Shown piece by piece: positions 24,588 through 32,948 of a stretch of 64,000 nucleotides of DNA. The position numbers were made by a program, and so were the translations under genes. The notes beneath the pieces are model-generated. The model searched no databases, was not told the DNA's origin, and saw only the letters and a program-made list of their open reading frames with translations. Origin of the DNA: Bradyrhizobium sp. AUGA SZCCT0176 (lineage in GTDB: Bacteria; Pseudomonadota; Alphaproteobacteria; Rhizobiales; Xanthobacteraceae); the NCBI RefSeq assembly GCF_018130145.1, contig NZ_JAFCMB010000012.1, positions 1 through 64,000 on the forward strand. The letters run 5' to 3'. Numbering within the stretch: the first letter of the stretch is position 1; every line of letters starts with the position of its first letter.

Positions 24588-26302
24588 TCGACGATTCCGA
24601 AACCGCCCCGGATGATTCGTCTGTACGCAAATGGAAGATCGCCGTCATCGACGACGATCAGGCGGTGCATGAAGGCACCCGGTTTGCGCTGAGCGACTAC
24701 AACCTCCACGGCGCCACGCTGGAAATCCTCTCCGCCTATTCCGCGGCTGAAGGCCGCGTCCTGATGCGCGACAATCCCGATATCGCCGCCGTGCTGCTCG
24801 ACGTCATCATGGAAACCGACGTCGCCGGCCTCGACCTCGTCGAGTACATCCGCAACGACATCAAGAACGAGACCGTCCGCATCATCCTGCGCACCGGCCA
24901 GCCCGGCCAGGCGCCGGAGCGCCGCGTCATCGTCCAGTACGACATCAACGACTACAAGGCCAAAACCGAGCTCACCGCCGACAAGCTGTTCACCTCGCTG
25001 ACCGCCGCCTTGCGCAGCTATCAGCAGCTCGAGCGCATGGTGCAGACAAGGCGCGGGCTCGAAATCATCATCGACGCCGCCTCCACCCTGTATGATTTCA
25101 AATCGATGCAGCGCCTCGCCGAAGGGGTGTTGACGCAACTGGCTTCGCTGCTCAATGTCGATTGCGCCGGTATACTGGTGCTGCGCGACGACGGCGCCCC
25201 CGGCAGCGAATTCTCCGTGCTGGCGGGTTCGGGTTGCTACAGCCGCTTCATCGGCTCGACCAGTTCAAAATCACTCGATCCGGATTTGCGGCAGATGGTG
25301 GAAGACGCCTTCACGCGCCGCAAGAACGAGTTCGCCGACCACCGCAGCGTGCTTTACCTGCGCACCGGCTCTGGCCGTGAGGTCGTGGTGCTGCTGCAGG
25401 CCGAGCGCCAGCTTTCCGACACCGATCGCGCGCTGGTCGAGATTTTCTCCAGCCGGCTGTCGATCGCGTTCGACAATGTGATCCTCTACCAGCAGCTGCA
25501 CGCGGCCAATACCCAGCTCGAAGACCGCGTCGCCCAGCGCACCCGCGCGCTGATGCAGGCCAACCGCCGGCTTTCGGCGCAGTGGCTGCGGCTGCAGCGC
25601 GCCAACGGCTTCAAGAATGAAATCCTCGGCACCGTCGCCCACGACCTGAAAAACCCGCTCGGCGTCATTCTCGGCCGCACCGAAATGCTGAACGAACTGA
25701 TCAGCGCCGGCTCGCCGAAGGAAAACGTCACTGCGCAGGTCGACCACATCCGCGACGCCACCAAGCGCCTGACCTCGATGGTCGATCATCTGATTTCGGA
25801 TGCGATGGCGGACGCCTTCGACATCACCATCCGCCGCGAGCCGGTCGACGTCGGCGCCCTGGTGGCCGAAGTCACCGACGCCAATCTGCCCTCGGCCGTG
25901 AACAAGCAGCAGACCATCAACGTCTCCGCGCCGCCGAATTTCGTCACCATGTGTGACGTCGACCGGATCCGCGAGGCGATCGACAATCTGGTCAGCAATG
26001 CCATCAAATATTCACCTATCGGCGGCAAGATCACGGTGGGCGTCACCCATGAGGGTGACAACACCGTCGTGCGGATCACGGACGAGGGCGCGGGCCTGTC
26101 GCCCGAGGATCTCGGCCGGCTGTTCGGCCGCTTCCAGCGGCTGTCAGCCAAGCCGACCGCGGGCGAAAGCTCGACCGGCCTCGGTCTATCGATCGTCAAA
26201 CGCATTATCGACATGCATGGCGGCCATGTGACCGCGGATAGTCCCGGCCCCGGACAGGGGTCGACGTTTACGGTTACACTGCCTGCAGCAGAGACATCAT
26301 GA
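24557..26302 (+). CDS. Soluble REC-DUF3369-histidine kinase hybrid
   Basis: 581 aa, no membrane segment. Order: receiver domain with phospho-acceptor D82 (AAVLLDVIM) and acidic pocket IDDD at 31-34, then a GAF-like DUF3369 region at about 150-310, a short coiled coil, HisKA with H362 (GTVAHDLKNPLG), and HATPase (NAIKYS, DEGAGLS, STGLGLSIVKRI). The receiver is N-terminal, so the protein can take phosphate from the upstream kinase and in turn act as a kinase for the next gene. It overlaps the upstream kinase by 31 bp and the downstream regulator by 4 bp. Confidence 0.9.
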   Translation: MAEQDDVLHLIDDSETAPDDSSVRKWKIAVIDDDQAVHEGTRFALSDYNLHGATLEILSAYSAAEGRVLMRDNPDIAAVLLDVIMETDVAGLDLVEYIRNDIKNETVRIILRTGQPGQAPERRVIVQYDINDYKAKTELTADKLFTSLTAALRSYQQLERMVQTRRGLEIIIDAASTLYDFKSMQRLAEGVLTQLASLLNVDCAGILVLRDDGAPGSEFSVLAGSGCYSRFIGSTSSKSLDPDLRQMVEDAFTRRKNEFADHRSVLYLRTGSGREVVVLLQAERQLSDTDRALVEIFSSRLSIAFDNVILYQQLHAANTQLEDRVAQRTRALMQANRRLSAQWLRLQRANGFKNEILGTVAHDLKNPLGVILGRTEMLNELISAGSPKENVTAQVDHIRDATKRLTSMVDHLISDAMADAFDITIRREPVDVGALVAEVTDANLPSAVNKQQTINVSAPPNFVTMCDVDRIREAIDNLVSNAIKYSPIGGKITVGVTHEGDNTVVRITDEGAGLSPEDLGRLFGRFQRLSAKPTAGESSTGLGLSIVKRIIDMHGGHVTADSPGPGQGSTFTVTLPAAETS

Positions 26303-27036
26303 GCCAGAGCCAGCACATCATCATCGTCGACGACGAGGCGCCGGCCCGCGAAATGGTCGGCGATTACCTCAAGATGCACGGTTTCGCCGTGACGCTATGC
26401 GACGGCGGCAAGAGCCTGCGCGGCGTCATCGAAACCAATGTGCCCGACCTCGTCGTGCTCGACCTCAACATGCCCGAGGAAGACGGGCTCTCGATCATCC
26501 GCGACCTGAAAAGCCGCATCAACGTCCCCGTCATCATGCTGACGGCGACCGCAAGCCCGATCGACCGCGTCGTCGGCCTTGAGCTTGGGGCTGACGATTA
26601 CATCGCAAAGCCCTGCGAGCTGCGCGAATTGATGGCGCGCATCCGCTCGGTGCTGCGCCGCAGTGCGCCGGTCAAGGCGGCGACGCCCGAGGCCGCCGGC
26701 GCCAAGGCGGAAAAGGAGCAATTGGTGCGGTTCGGCACCAAATGGCTCGATCTCGAGGCCCAGGCGCTGCGCGACGACGAAGGCAACGAGCATCCGCTGA
26801 CCGCGTCCGAATTCGGCCTGTTGAAGGTGTTCGCGGCCAATCCGAAGCGGGTGCTGTCGCGCGAGCGGCTGCTGGAGCTGGCGAATGCGCGCGACGCCGA
26901 AGCGTTCGACCGTGCGGTCGACCTCCGCATCATGCGGATCCGGCGCAAGATCGAGATCGACCCGACCAAGCCCGCCGTGATCCGCACCATCCGCGGCGGC
27001 GGCTACCTGTTCTCGCCGACCGGCGAGAAGGGTTAG
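26299..27036 (+). CDS. OmpR-family response regulator
   Basis: 245 aa. Receiver domain residues 6-120 with D11/D12 and phospho-acceptor D55 (VVLDLNMPEEDG), K105-region IAKPCELREL. The C-terminal winged helix has LTASEFGLLKVFAANPKRVLSR and the terminal VIRTIRGGGYLFSP. Its ATG overlaps the stop of the hybrid kinase (ATGA), so it is the output of that cascade. Targets are unknown; the divergent UgpB-type gene and distant transporter genes are possibilities. A palindromic repeat follows the stop. Confidence 0.94.
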   Translation: MSQSQHIIIVDDEAPAREMVGDYLKMHGFAVTLCDGGKSLRGVIETNVPDLVVLDLNMPEEDGLSIIRDLKSRINVPVIMLTATASPIDRVVGLELGADDYIAKPCELRELMARIRSVLRRSAPVKAATPEAAGAKAEKEQLVRFGTKWLDLEAQALRDDEGNEHPLTASEFGLLKVFAANPKRVLSRERLLELANARDAEAFDRAVDLRIMRIRRKIEIDPTKPAVIRTIRGGGYLFSPTGEKG

Positions 27037-27050
27037 CTGCGAAAATCAGC

Positions 27051-27171
27051 GTCGTCCCCGCGAAGGCCGGGACCCATAACCACCTACAGTCGTGATTCTG
27101 CACGTTTGGTCGTTGTCCTGTTCCAACAAGATTGGCTGCGGCGTATGGGTCCCGGCCTTCGCCGGGACGAC
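27051..27171. repeat. Dispersed palindromic repeat, GTCGTCCC family (copy 1)
   Basis: The outer arms, GTCGTCCCCGCGAAGGCCGGGACCCATA-type at the left and its near-exact reverse complement at the right (ending GCCGGGACGAC), pair over about 28 bp around a 65-bp centre. The element follows the response regulator stop and may stop transcription before the sigma factor gene. Confidence 0.82.
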
Positions 27172-27396
27172 AATTTCTCCCGCACTGCGGAACGATTTTC
27201 GATCTGAAATCCTCCAATTTTCCGCACATTGAAATCATTATCATTTTCGCCCGAAATGTTTCGTCGCAGCCGCTGTGACGAAACAATTCTCCCCGGCACG
27301 AAACCATTTTCCCCCTTCCGTGCAGACATCCCGAAACGTTCGTTAACTAGAAATCTCCCAACGACACGCCGCCAAGCGGCGAACTGGGAGTTTGTC
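27172..27396. promoter_or_regulatory. Leader region of the ECF sigma factor gene with an 8-bp-arm inverted repeat
   Basis: GTTTCGTC (27258-27265) and GACGAAAC (27277-27284) form a perfect inverted repeat with an 11-base spacer, and GAAAC-type words recur through the stretch. No gene is evident; a frame in phase with the sigma factor extends to 27229 but has no ribosome binding site. Confidence 0.4.
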
Positions 27397-28008
27397 ATGC
27401 CGAACGTGATTGCCATCAACGCTGCAGCCCGCAAGCACATTGCCGATGCCCGCGCGACATCGGACGAATCGCTGCTGGAGAGCATTGCCAAAGGCGACCG
27501 CACGGCGATGCACGTGCTTTATTCCCGGCATCACGTACGGGTTTACCGCTTCATCCTGCGCATGGTGCGCGATACCACGATGGCGGAAGACCTCGTCAGC
27601 CAGGTGTTTCTGGACGTGTGGCGCACCGCCAGCCAATTCGAAGGCCGCTCCCAGGTTTCGACCTGGTTGCTGTCGATCGCCCGCTTCAAGGCGCTGACCG
27701 CGCTGCGCCAGCGCAAGCATGAGGATATCGATCAGGACGACGTGCTCGAGATCGCCGACGAAGCCGACACCCCGGAAGCGTCGCTCGACCGCAGCAACAC
27801 CAGCGCCATCCTGCGCGCCTGTGTCGCCAAGCTGTCGCCGGCGCACCGCGAGATCATCAACCTGGTCTACTACCACGAGAAGTCGGTGGAAGAGGCCGGC
27901 GCGATCATCGGTATTCCCCAGAGCACAGTGAAGACCCGGATGTTCTACGCCCGCAAACAATTGGCCGACTTGCTTAAGGTCGCAGGCGTGGACAGCATCG
28001 CCGCATAA
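27397..28008 (+). CDS. ECF-type RNA polymerase sigma factor
   Basis: 203 aa from ATG 27397 (GGGAG six bases upstream). Region 2: LYSRHHVRVYRFILRMVRDTTMAEDLVSQVFLDVWRTASQFEGRSQVSTWLLSIARFKAL. Region 4: LSPAHREIINLVYYHEKSVEEAGAIIGIPQSTVKTRMFYARKQL. These are the only two conserved sigma regions, as in ECF factors. No anti-sigma factor gene is next to it; the following gene is a tiny exported protein. The target regulon cannot be read from the window. Confidence 0.92.
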   Translation: MPNVIAINAAARKHIADARATSDESLLESIAKGDRTAMHVLYSRHHVRVYRFILRMVRDTTMAEDLVSQVFLDVWRTASQFEGRSQVSTWLLSIARFKALTALRQRKHEDIDQDDVLEIADEADTPEASLDRSNTSAILRACVAKLSPAHREIINLVYYHEKSVEEAGAIIGIPQSTVKTRMFYARKQLADLLKVAGVDSIAA

Positions 28009-28184
28009 AACTTAGATATTTCAATCAGTTATATTGGCATAGGAAGCAAGAAACCGGGTCGATTTCGAAGCCAAAGATTAAAGGCGACGAAACAAATGAA
28101 ACAATCCACGACATCACCCGGAAAAACTCTGCCCCTATACCTATCATCAACAACGCAACACCAACGCCGAACAGGAGAGCGAAC

Positions 28185-28376
28185 ATGCTGAAGCCGTCCT
28201 TCCGCCTCTTCATTGTCCCGCTCGGCGCGGTCGCCACCCTCGCTTCATTGTCCGCCCAGAACGTCTCGCCCCGCGCCCAGCGCGATACCGGTTCGATGTT
28301 TGTGCGCGAACAAGTGGTCGATTGCAGCACCAAGAGCGCCGCTGAGGTCTGTGTGATCCCGGACGCCGTTCGCTAA
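28185..28376 (+). CDS. Small exported protein of unknown function
   Basis: 63 aa, unrecognised family. CAGGAGAG lies seven bases before the ATG, an unusually good ribosome binding site. Residues 1-24 look like a Sec signal peptide (MLKPSFRLFIVPLGAVATLA). The short mature part has two cysteines (VDCSTKSAAEVC) that could form a disulfide. It follows the ECF sigma gene by 176 bp, and that gap holds no other gene. Co-regulation with the sigma factor is a guess. Confidence 0.7.
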   Translation: MLKPSFRLFIVPLGAVATLASLSAQNVSPRAQRDTGSMFVREQVVDCSTKSAAEVCVIPDAVR

Positions 28377-28599
28377 ACAAGTTTCTGACGAGCCGACCAA
28401 GCTTTAACCGACCAAGGCTTAACCTCCCAAGAACCTCCAACGACCCGGCCGGGATGCCCCCCGCCCGGGTCGCTCTGTATTTGGCGGGTGCGATCCGCTC
28501 CCTCAGCTATCGTTCAGGACTAATTTGCAACTAATTCGCATTTGCATTATCGTCATGACCTGACTTTAGGGATTTCAAGGATCACAGGGGGAGGCCACC
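28377..28599. terminator. Intergenic region with a GC-rich hairpin (28441-28472)
   Basis: CGACCCGG (28441-28448) and CCGGGTCG (28465-28472) form an 8-bp stem after the small exported protein gene. The following T content is poor (CTCTGTATTTGG), so it is only a plausible terminator. The rest of the stretch holds no gene and should carry the promoter for the cupredoxin gene. Confidence 0.45.
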
Positions 28600-29079
28600 A
28601 TGTTCGTCTCGTATCGCGCAGCCATCGGCGCGTCTGTTTTGCTCGGCCTCGTCTCGGGCGGGGCGATCGCGGCCGGCGATTTGTCGCGGCAGACGCCGAT
28701 CGAGGTCACCGTCGCATTGGGCTCGCCGGGCAAGCATGAATTCACGCCGAAGCAACTGAAGTTCGAGACCGGCAAGCTCTACAAACTGATCCTGCGCAAC
28801 GACAGCAACGACCCGCATTATTTCACCTCGCATGCGTTCTCGGCGATGGTATGGACGCGCAAAGTGCAGGTCACGCAACAGCGCGACGGCAAGGGCGTGA
28901 CGCTGGCCGAATTCAAGGGCGCGATGCGCGAGATCGAAGTCTATCCGGGCCACTCCGCCGAATGGTGGCTGGTACCGGTCGCCGCCGGCCGCGTCACCGA
29001 CCTGCGCTGCGACATCAAGGGCGCCGACGGCAAGACCCACGCCGACCTCGGCATGACCGGCGAGATCGTGATCGAGTAA
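28600..29079 (+). CDS. Periplasmic cupredoxin-domain protein
   Basis: 159 aa with signal peptide 1-25 (cleavage near AIAAG). One cupredoxin domain with the type-1 copper ligand pattern: H78 (PHYFTSH; H73 is the alternative), C137, H147 and M152 (DLRCDIKGADGKTHADLGM). It probably binds one copper and shuttles electrons or stores copper in the periplasm. GGGGGAG lies upstream of the ATG. It precedes a membrane protein and the cio-type oxidase operon, but there is no direct evidence that it donates to that quinol oxidase. Confidence 0.85.
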   Translation: MFVSYRAAIGASVLLGLVSGGAIAAGDLSRQTPIEVTVALGSPGKHEFTPKQLKFETGKLYKLILRNDSNDPHYFTSHAFSAMVWTRKVQVTQQRDGKGVTLAEFKGAMREIEVYPGHSAEWWLVPVAAGRVTDLRCDIKGADGKTHADLGMTGEIVIE

Positions 29080-29133
29080 TGGTGCGCTTCCTGCTTGACG
29101 CGATCGAGCCGGTCGTGATGTTTGCCGCTGACA

Positions 29134-30117
29134 ATGGAAGCTGCGGCAAACCCGGATGAAGTTCGGCTGCGCAAGGGATCCTCGCTCAGGGAAAGGTTTG
29201 TCCAGGCGGGCTCCGGCGCTGTAATTCTTCTGATTATTGTCCCGGGCCTGCTTACCTGGGCCTCGGGCGGCCGACCATTCATTCCTGCACTCTGGGTCGT
29301 GCCGCTCGGATTGTTCCTGATCGGCGTTGCCGCCCTTGAGCGCAATGTGGCCTGGATCATCACGCAAGATGGCATCCTGATCGGCGAGCAGCGTCCGCTT
29401 GGTCAGGTGCACAAGCGAATGATCAGCCATCACGACATCGCAGAGGTTCGCGTCCGCAAGAACAGGTTCAGCTATCCCGCGAGTTTCAGCCTCGTGTGCA
29501 GGCTGGCCTCAGGGGGTGTCTTGATCTCGCCACCGCTGCCGGACATCACGCGCGTCAACGAAACCGCCTCAATTGTTACGGGATTGCTCGGTTGTCCCGA
29601 TGCCGCGCCCATCGACAACCCGCTCGAGGCCGGCAACGCCGAGATCACCCTTGGCTCGCCGGTCAGCTCCGATCTGGGCCGCGTGATTCGAATGGCCGTG
29701 CCGGTTGTGGCCGGCCTGTGCGCTCTGCCATTCCTCATCGCATTCTGGATCGGCGAGTGGGAGATGGCGCTCGGATTGCTCTTGCCGCTCGGCTTTCTCG
29801 CTGCCTTTGCTCTCTACCGCTACGCGCACCGCCTCGCCGGCGCGTGCTGGTTCATTCGGCAAGGCGAGATCCGTGTCGAGCGGATTGCGTTAAGCGGCAA
29901 GCCATCCGCCGAGACGATCCATGCAGGTGACGTCGCAGCGATCGAGGTCGACGAGCCCGATTCCAAGGACCGGACCTGCACCATCAGCATTCGGCTGCAC
30001 ACCGGCCAGACCTTCTGCAGCCCGACAAAGCACGACGAAAATGCCGCACGTGCCGTGCGCGCAGAAATCATTCGGCGTCTCAATACGCCTCCGGATGCCG
30101 GAACATTGTCCGGATAG
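29134..30117 (+). CDS. Membrane protein of unknown function with PH-like domains
   Basis: 327 aa from ATG 29134. Four hydrophobic segments in two pairs (about 28-45 and 53-69, then 188-207 and 213-233) are each followed by a soluble beta-rich stretch. One reads WIITQDGILIGEQRPLGQVHKRMISHHDIAEVRV and the other WFIRQGEIRVERIALSGKPSAETIHAGDVAAIEV. This duplicated helix-pair plus bacterial PH-like layout is seen in uncharacterised proteins; I do not recognise a specific family. No strong ribosome binding site is visible. Confidence 0.6.
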   Translation: MEAAANPDEVRLRKGSSLRERFVQAGSGAVILLIIVPGLLTWASGGRPFIPALWVVPLGLFLIGVAALERNVAWIITQDGILIGEQRPLGQVHKRMISHHDIAEVRVRKNRFSYPASFSLVCRLASGGVLISPPLPDITRVNETASIVTGLLGCPDAAPIDNPLEAGNAEITLGSPVSSDLGRVIRMAVPVVAGLCALPFLIAFWIGEWEMALGLLLPLGFLAAFALYRYAHRLAGACWFIRQGEIRVERIALSGKPSAETIHAGDVAAIEVDEPDSKDRTCTISIRLHTGQTFCSPTKHDENAARAVRAEIIRRLNTPPDAGTLSG

Positions 30118-30203
30118 AGGACCTCTGCTGCAAAAGCCGCGGTACTGTTATCGCATCCGGCATGATAGGTTTCACGCCAGGTTAGCTGCGATAGGTGGTG
30201 CCG

Positions 30204-31613
30204 ATGTTCGAAGGCTGGGATGCCGTTGTATTGGCCCGGGCGCAGTTTGCCTTCACGATGTCGTTCCACATCGTATTCCCGGCCTTCTCGATCGGGCTCG
30301 CCAGTTATCTCGCGGTGCTTGAAGCGCTGTGGCTGTGGACCCGGCGCGAGGTCTATATCAACCTGTTCAATTACTGGCTGAAGATTTTCGCCGTCGCTTT
30401 CGGCATGGGCGTGGTGTCGGGCATCGTGATGTCCTACCAGTTCGGCACCAATTGGTCGGCCTTCTCGGACAAAACTGGCCCCGTGATCGGCCCGCTGATG
30501 GCCTATGAGGTGCTGACGGCGTTCTTCCTCGAGGCGGGTTTCCTCGGCGTAATGCTGTTCGGGCTCGATCGCGTCGGCCCCAGATTGCATTTTTTCGCGA
30601 CGCTGATGGTCGCGGTCGGCACGCTGATTTCAGCGTTCTGGATTCTGTCGGCCAATTCCTGGATGCAGACACCCACAGGTCACGCCCTCAATGCCGAAGG
30701 CCAGTTCATCGCCGTCGACTGGTTCAAGGTGATCTTCAATCCATCATTCCCTTACCGGCTCGTGCACATGGTGCTGGCGGCGTACCTGACCACCGCGTTG
30801 GTGGTCGGCGCGGTGGGCGCCTGGCATCTGCTGCGCGACCCGCATCTGGCCGGCCCGCGTGTGATGTTCTCGATGGCGATGTGGATGGCGACGATCGTCG
30901 CCCCGCTCCAGATCCTCGCCGGCGACCAGCACGGGCTCAACACGCTGGAGCATCAGCCGGTGAAGATCATGGCGATGGAAGGCCATTTCCAGAGCCACAA
31001 GGACGGCGCGCCGCTGATTCTGTTCGGCTGGCCCAATCAGGCCGCGGGCAGGATGGACTACGCGATCGAAGTCCCCAAACTGGGCTCGTTGATCCTCAAA
31101 CATTCCCTCGACGCGCCGATGGCCGGCCTCGACACCGTGCCGCGTGAAAACTGGCCGCCGGTGCCGATCACCTTCTGGTCGTTCCGGATCATGGTCGGCA
31201 TGGGGCTCCTGATGATGGGGCTCGGCCTGCTCAGCCTGCTGATGCGCTTCCGCGGTACGCTGTACAATTCGCGTCCGCTGCACATGTTTGCGGTCGCGAT
31301 GGCTCCGTCGGGTTTCATCGCAGTGCTGGCGGGCTGGATCACCACCGAGACCGGGCGTCAGCCATACACGGTGTATGGATTGCTGCGAACGGTGGATTCG
31401 GCGTCGCCACTGGCTGCGCCCGCGGTCGCCTCGTCGCTGATCGCCTTCATCATTGTTTATTTCGTGGTGTTCACCGCCGGCGTGATCTACCTCCTGCGCC
31501 TGATGGCACAGCCGCCGCATCACGGCGAGGAAGGTCCGCGCAGCGACGTCCCGGCGCGCGCCGCCGGCATCACGCCGGCCGCCGGTGCTGTCGCCGAGGG
31601 AGCCGCGCGATGA
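30204..31613 (+). CDS. cioA: Cytochrome bd-type quinol oxidase subunit I (CioA/CydA)
   Basis: 469 aa from ATG 30204 (AGGTGG five bases upstream). Nine or so membrane helices. N-terminal RAQFAFTMSFHIVFPAFSIG carries the heme-ligand histidine; QILAGDQHGLNTLEHQPVKIMAMEGHF is the start of the Q loop, and EGHFQS is conserved. The Q loop is short, the cyanide-insensitive (CIO) type. It oxidises quinol and reduces O2 to water without proton pumping and supports low-oxygen or poisoned respiration. Overlaps subunit II by four bases. Confidence 0.95.
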   Translation: MFEGWDAVVLARAQFAFTMSFHIVFPAFSIGLASYLAVLEALWLWTRREVYINLFNYWLKIFAVAFGMGVVSGIVMSYQFGTNWSAFSDKTGPVIGPLMAYEVLTAFFLEAGFLGVMLFGLDRVGPRLHFFATLMVAVGTLISAFWILSANSWMQTPTGHALNAEGQFIAVDWFKVIFNPSFPYRLVHMVLAAYLTTALVVGAVGAWHLLRDPHLAGPRVMFSMAMWMATIVAPLQILAGDQHGLNTLEHQPVKIMAMEGHFQSHKDGAPLILFGWPNQAAGRMDYAIEVPKLGSLILKHSLDAPMAGLDTVPRENWPPVPITFWSFRIMVGMGLLMMGLGLLSLLMRFRGTLYNSRPLHMFAVAMAPSGFIAVLAGWITTETGRQPYTVYGLLRTVDSASPLAAPAVASSLIAFIIVYFVVFTAGVIYLLRLMAQPPHHGEEGPRSDVPARAAGITPAAGAVAEGAAR

Positions 31614-32617
31614 TCCCCATCGACCTTCCGACCATCTGGGCCTTCATCATCGCCTTTGCGGTGTTCGTCTATGTCGTGATGGACGGCTTCGATCTCGGCC
31701 TCGGCATCCTGTTTCCGCTGTTTCCGAAGAAGGAAGATCGCGACGTCATCATGAACAGCGTCGCGCCGGTCTGGGACGGCAACGAGACCTGGCTGGTGCT
31801 CGGCGGCGGCGGCCTGATGGCGGCCTTCCCGCTGGCCTATGCCGTGCTGATGCCGGCGCTCTACACGCCGATGATCGTGATGCTGCTCGGGCTGGTATTC
31901 CGCGGCGTCGCCTTTGAATTCCGCTGGCGCACCACGCGCGAACGCAACCGCTGGGACATTGCGTTTGCCGGCGGCTCGCTGCTGGCGACGCTGGCGCAGG
32001 GCATTGCGCTCGGCGCCATCCTGCAGGGCATTCAGGTCTCGGGGCGACATTATGCCGGCGGCTGGTGGGACTGGCTGACGCCGTTCAGCATCCTCACCGG
32101 CGTCGCGCTCGTGATCGGCTATGCGCTGCTCGGCGCGACCTGGCTTGTCATGAAGACCGAAGGCGAATTGCGCGACCGCGCCTATCAGCTGAGCTGGCTG
32201 CTGCTGGTTGCGATGCTGTGCGCCATCGGCATCGTCAGCATTGCAACGCCGTTCCTGCATGTGCAGTACACCCATCGCTGGTTTGCCTGGCCCAACATCA
32301 TCCTGACCGCGCCGGTGCCGGTCGCGGTAGCCGCCGTCACCGTGATGTTGCTGCGCAGCCTCGCCAACAAATATGACTACCAGCCGTTCTTCCTGACGCT
32401 GGCGCTGTTCGCGCTGTCCTATGCCGGGCTCGGCATCAGCATGTATCCCTATATCGTGCCGCAGAGCATCACGATCTGGCAGGCGGCCTCGCCCGAGAAC
32501 AGCCAGTTGTTCATGCTGGTCGGCGTCGCCATACTGATCCCGCTGATCCTCGGCTATACCGCGTGGGCCTATTGGGTGTTCCGCGGCAAGGTCAAAGCCG
32601 AAAGCGGCTATCACTGA
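31610..32617 (+). CDS. cioB: Cytochrome bd-type quinol oxidase subunit II (CioB/CydB)
   Basis: 335 aa, about eight membrane helices. The N-terminus FVYVVMDGFDLGLGILFPLFPKKEDRDVIMNSVAPVWDGNETWLVLGGGGL is the hallmark of subunit II. It forms the heterodimer with subunit I and supports heme d assembly. The start overlaps cioA (ATGA) and the stop overlaps the small gene that follows (TGATG), so the three are translationally coupled. Confidence 0.96.
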   Translation: MIPIDLPTIWAFIIAFAVFVYVVMDGFDLGLGILFPLFPKKEDRDVIMNSVAPVWDGNETWLVLGGGGLMAAFPLAYAVLMPALYTPMIVMLLGLVFRGVAFEFRWRTTRERNRWDIAFAGGSLLATLAQGIALGAILQGIQVSGRHYAGGWWDWLTPFSILTGVALVIGYALLGATWLVMKTEGELRDRAYQLSWLLLVAMLCAIGIVSIATPFLHVQYTHRWFAWPNIILTAPVPVAVAAVTVMLLRSLANKYDYQPFFLTLALFALSYAGLGISMYPYIVPQSITIWQAASPENSQLFMLVGVAILIPLILGYTAWAYWVFRGKVKAESGYH

Positions 32618-32772
32618 TGACAAAGGCGTTTTCCAGCGAAAAAAGCTCCAGCGAGCCGACACCGCGGCCGCTGACGCAGCGCCTGCTGTGGTTTGCCGCG
32701 CTGTGGCTCGGCGGCGTCGGCACGGTGACGCTGATCTCCTACGGCCTGCGGCTCTGGATCGCGCCGAAATGA
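32617..32772 (+). CDS. Small DUF2474 membrane subunit of the CIO oxidase
   Basis: 51 aa, start ATG 32617 overlapping the cioB stop by one base. One predicted membrane helix (LLWFAALWLGGVGTVTLISYGLRLWI) after a polar serine/proline-rich N-terminus. Proteins of this family follow cioB genes and are thought to be functional counterparts of CydX. The position and size make this assignment firm despite its shortness. Confidence 0.85.
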   Translation: MTKAFSSEKSSSEPTPRPLTQRLLWFAALWLGGVGTVTLISYGLRLWIAPK

Positions 32773-32780
32773 GGCCTTTG

Positions 32781-32802
32781 TCACAATCACCGGCGATTGT
32801 GA
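32781..32802. promoter_or_regulatory. Perfect inverted repeat TCACAATC-N6-GATTGTGA after the cio operon
   Basis: 8-bp perfect arms with a symmetrical CCGG centre, eight bases after the stop of the small oxidase subunit. It could be a terminator hairpin (no T tract follows) or a regulator site for the L,D-transpeptidase gene 146 bp downstream. The choice cannot be made from sequence. Confidence 0.45.
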
Positions 32803-32948
32803 TATCAGAAAATAGAAGCCATTCCAGCAGGATACCGCCCCTGCTGCCCTAAACTTGCCATCAAGCTGGCCCTGAGATTTGATGGTTCCGCTGATTTGGC
32901 TATAAGCGCCAACCAATTGGCCAACGCGCCAACAAGGAGAGCTCCGCA

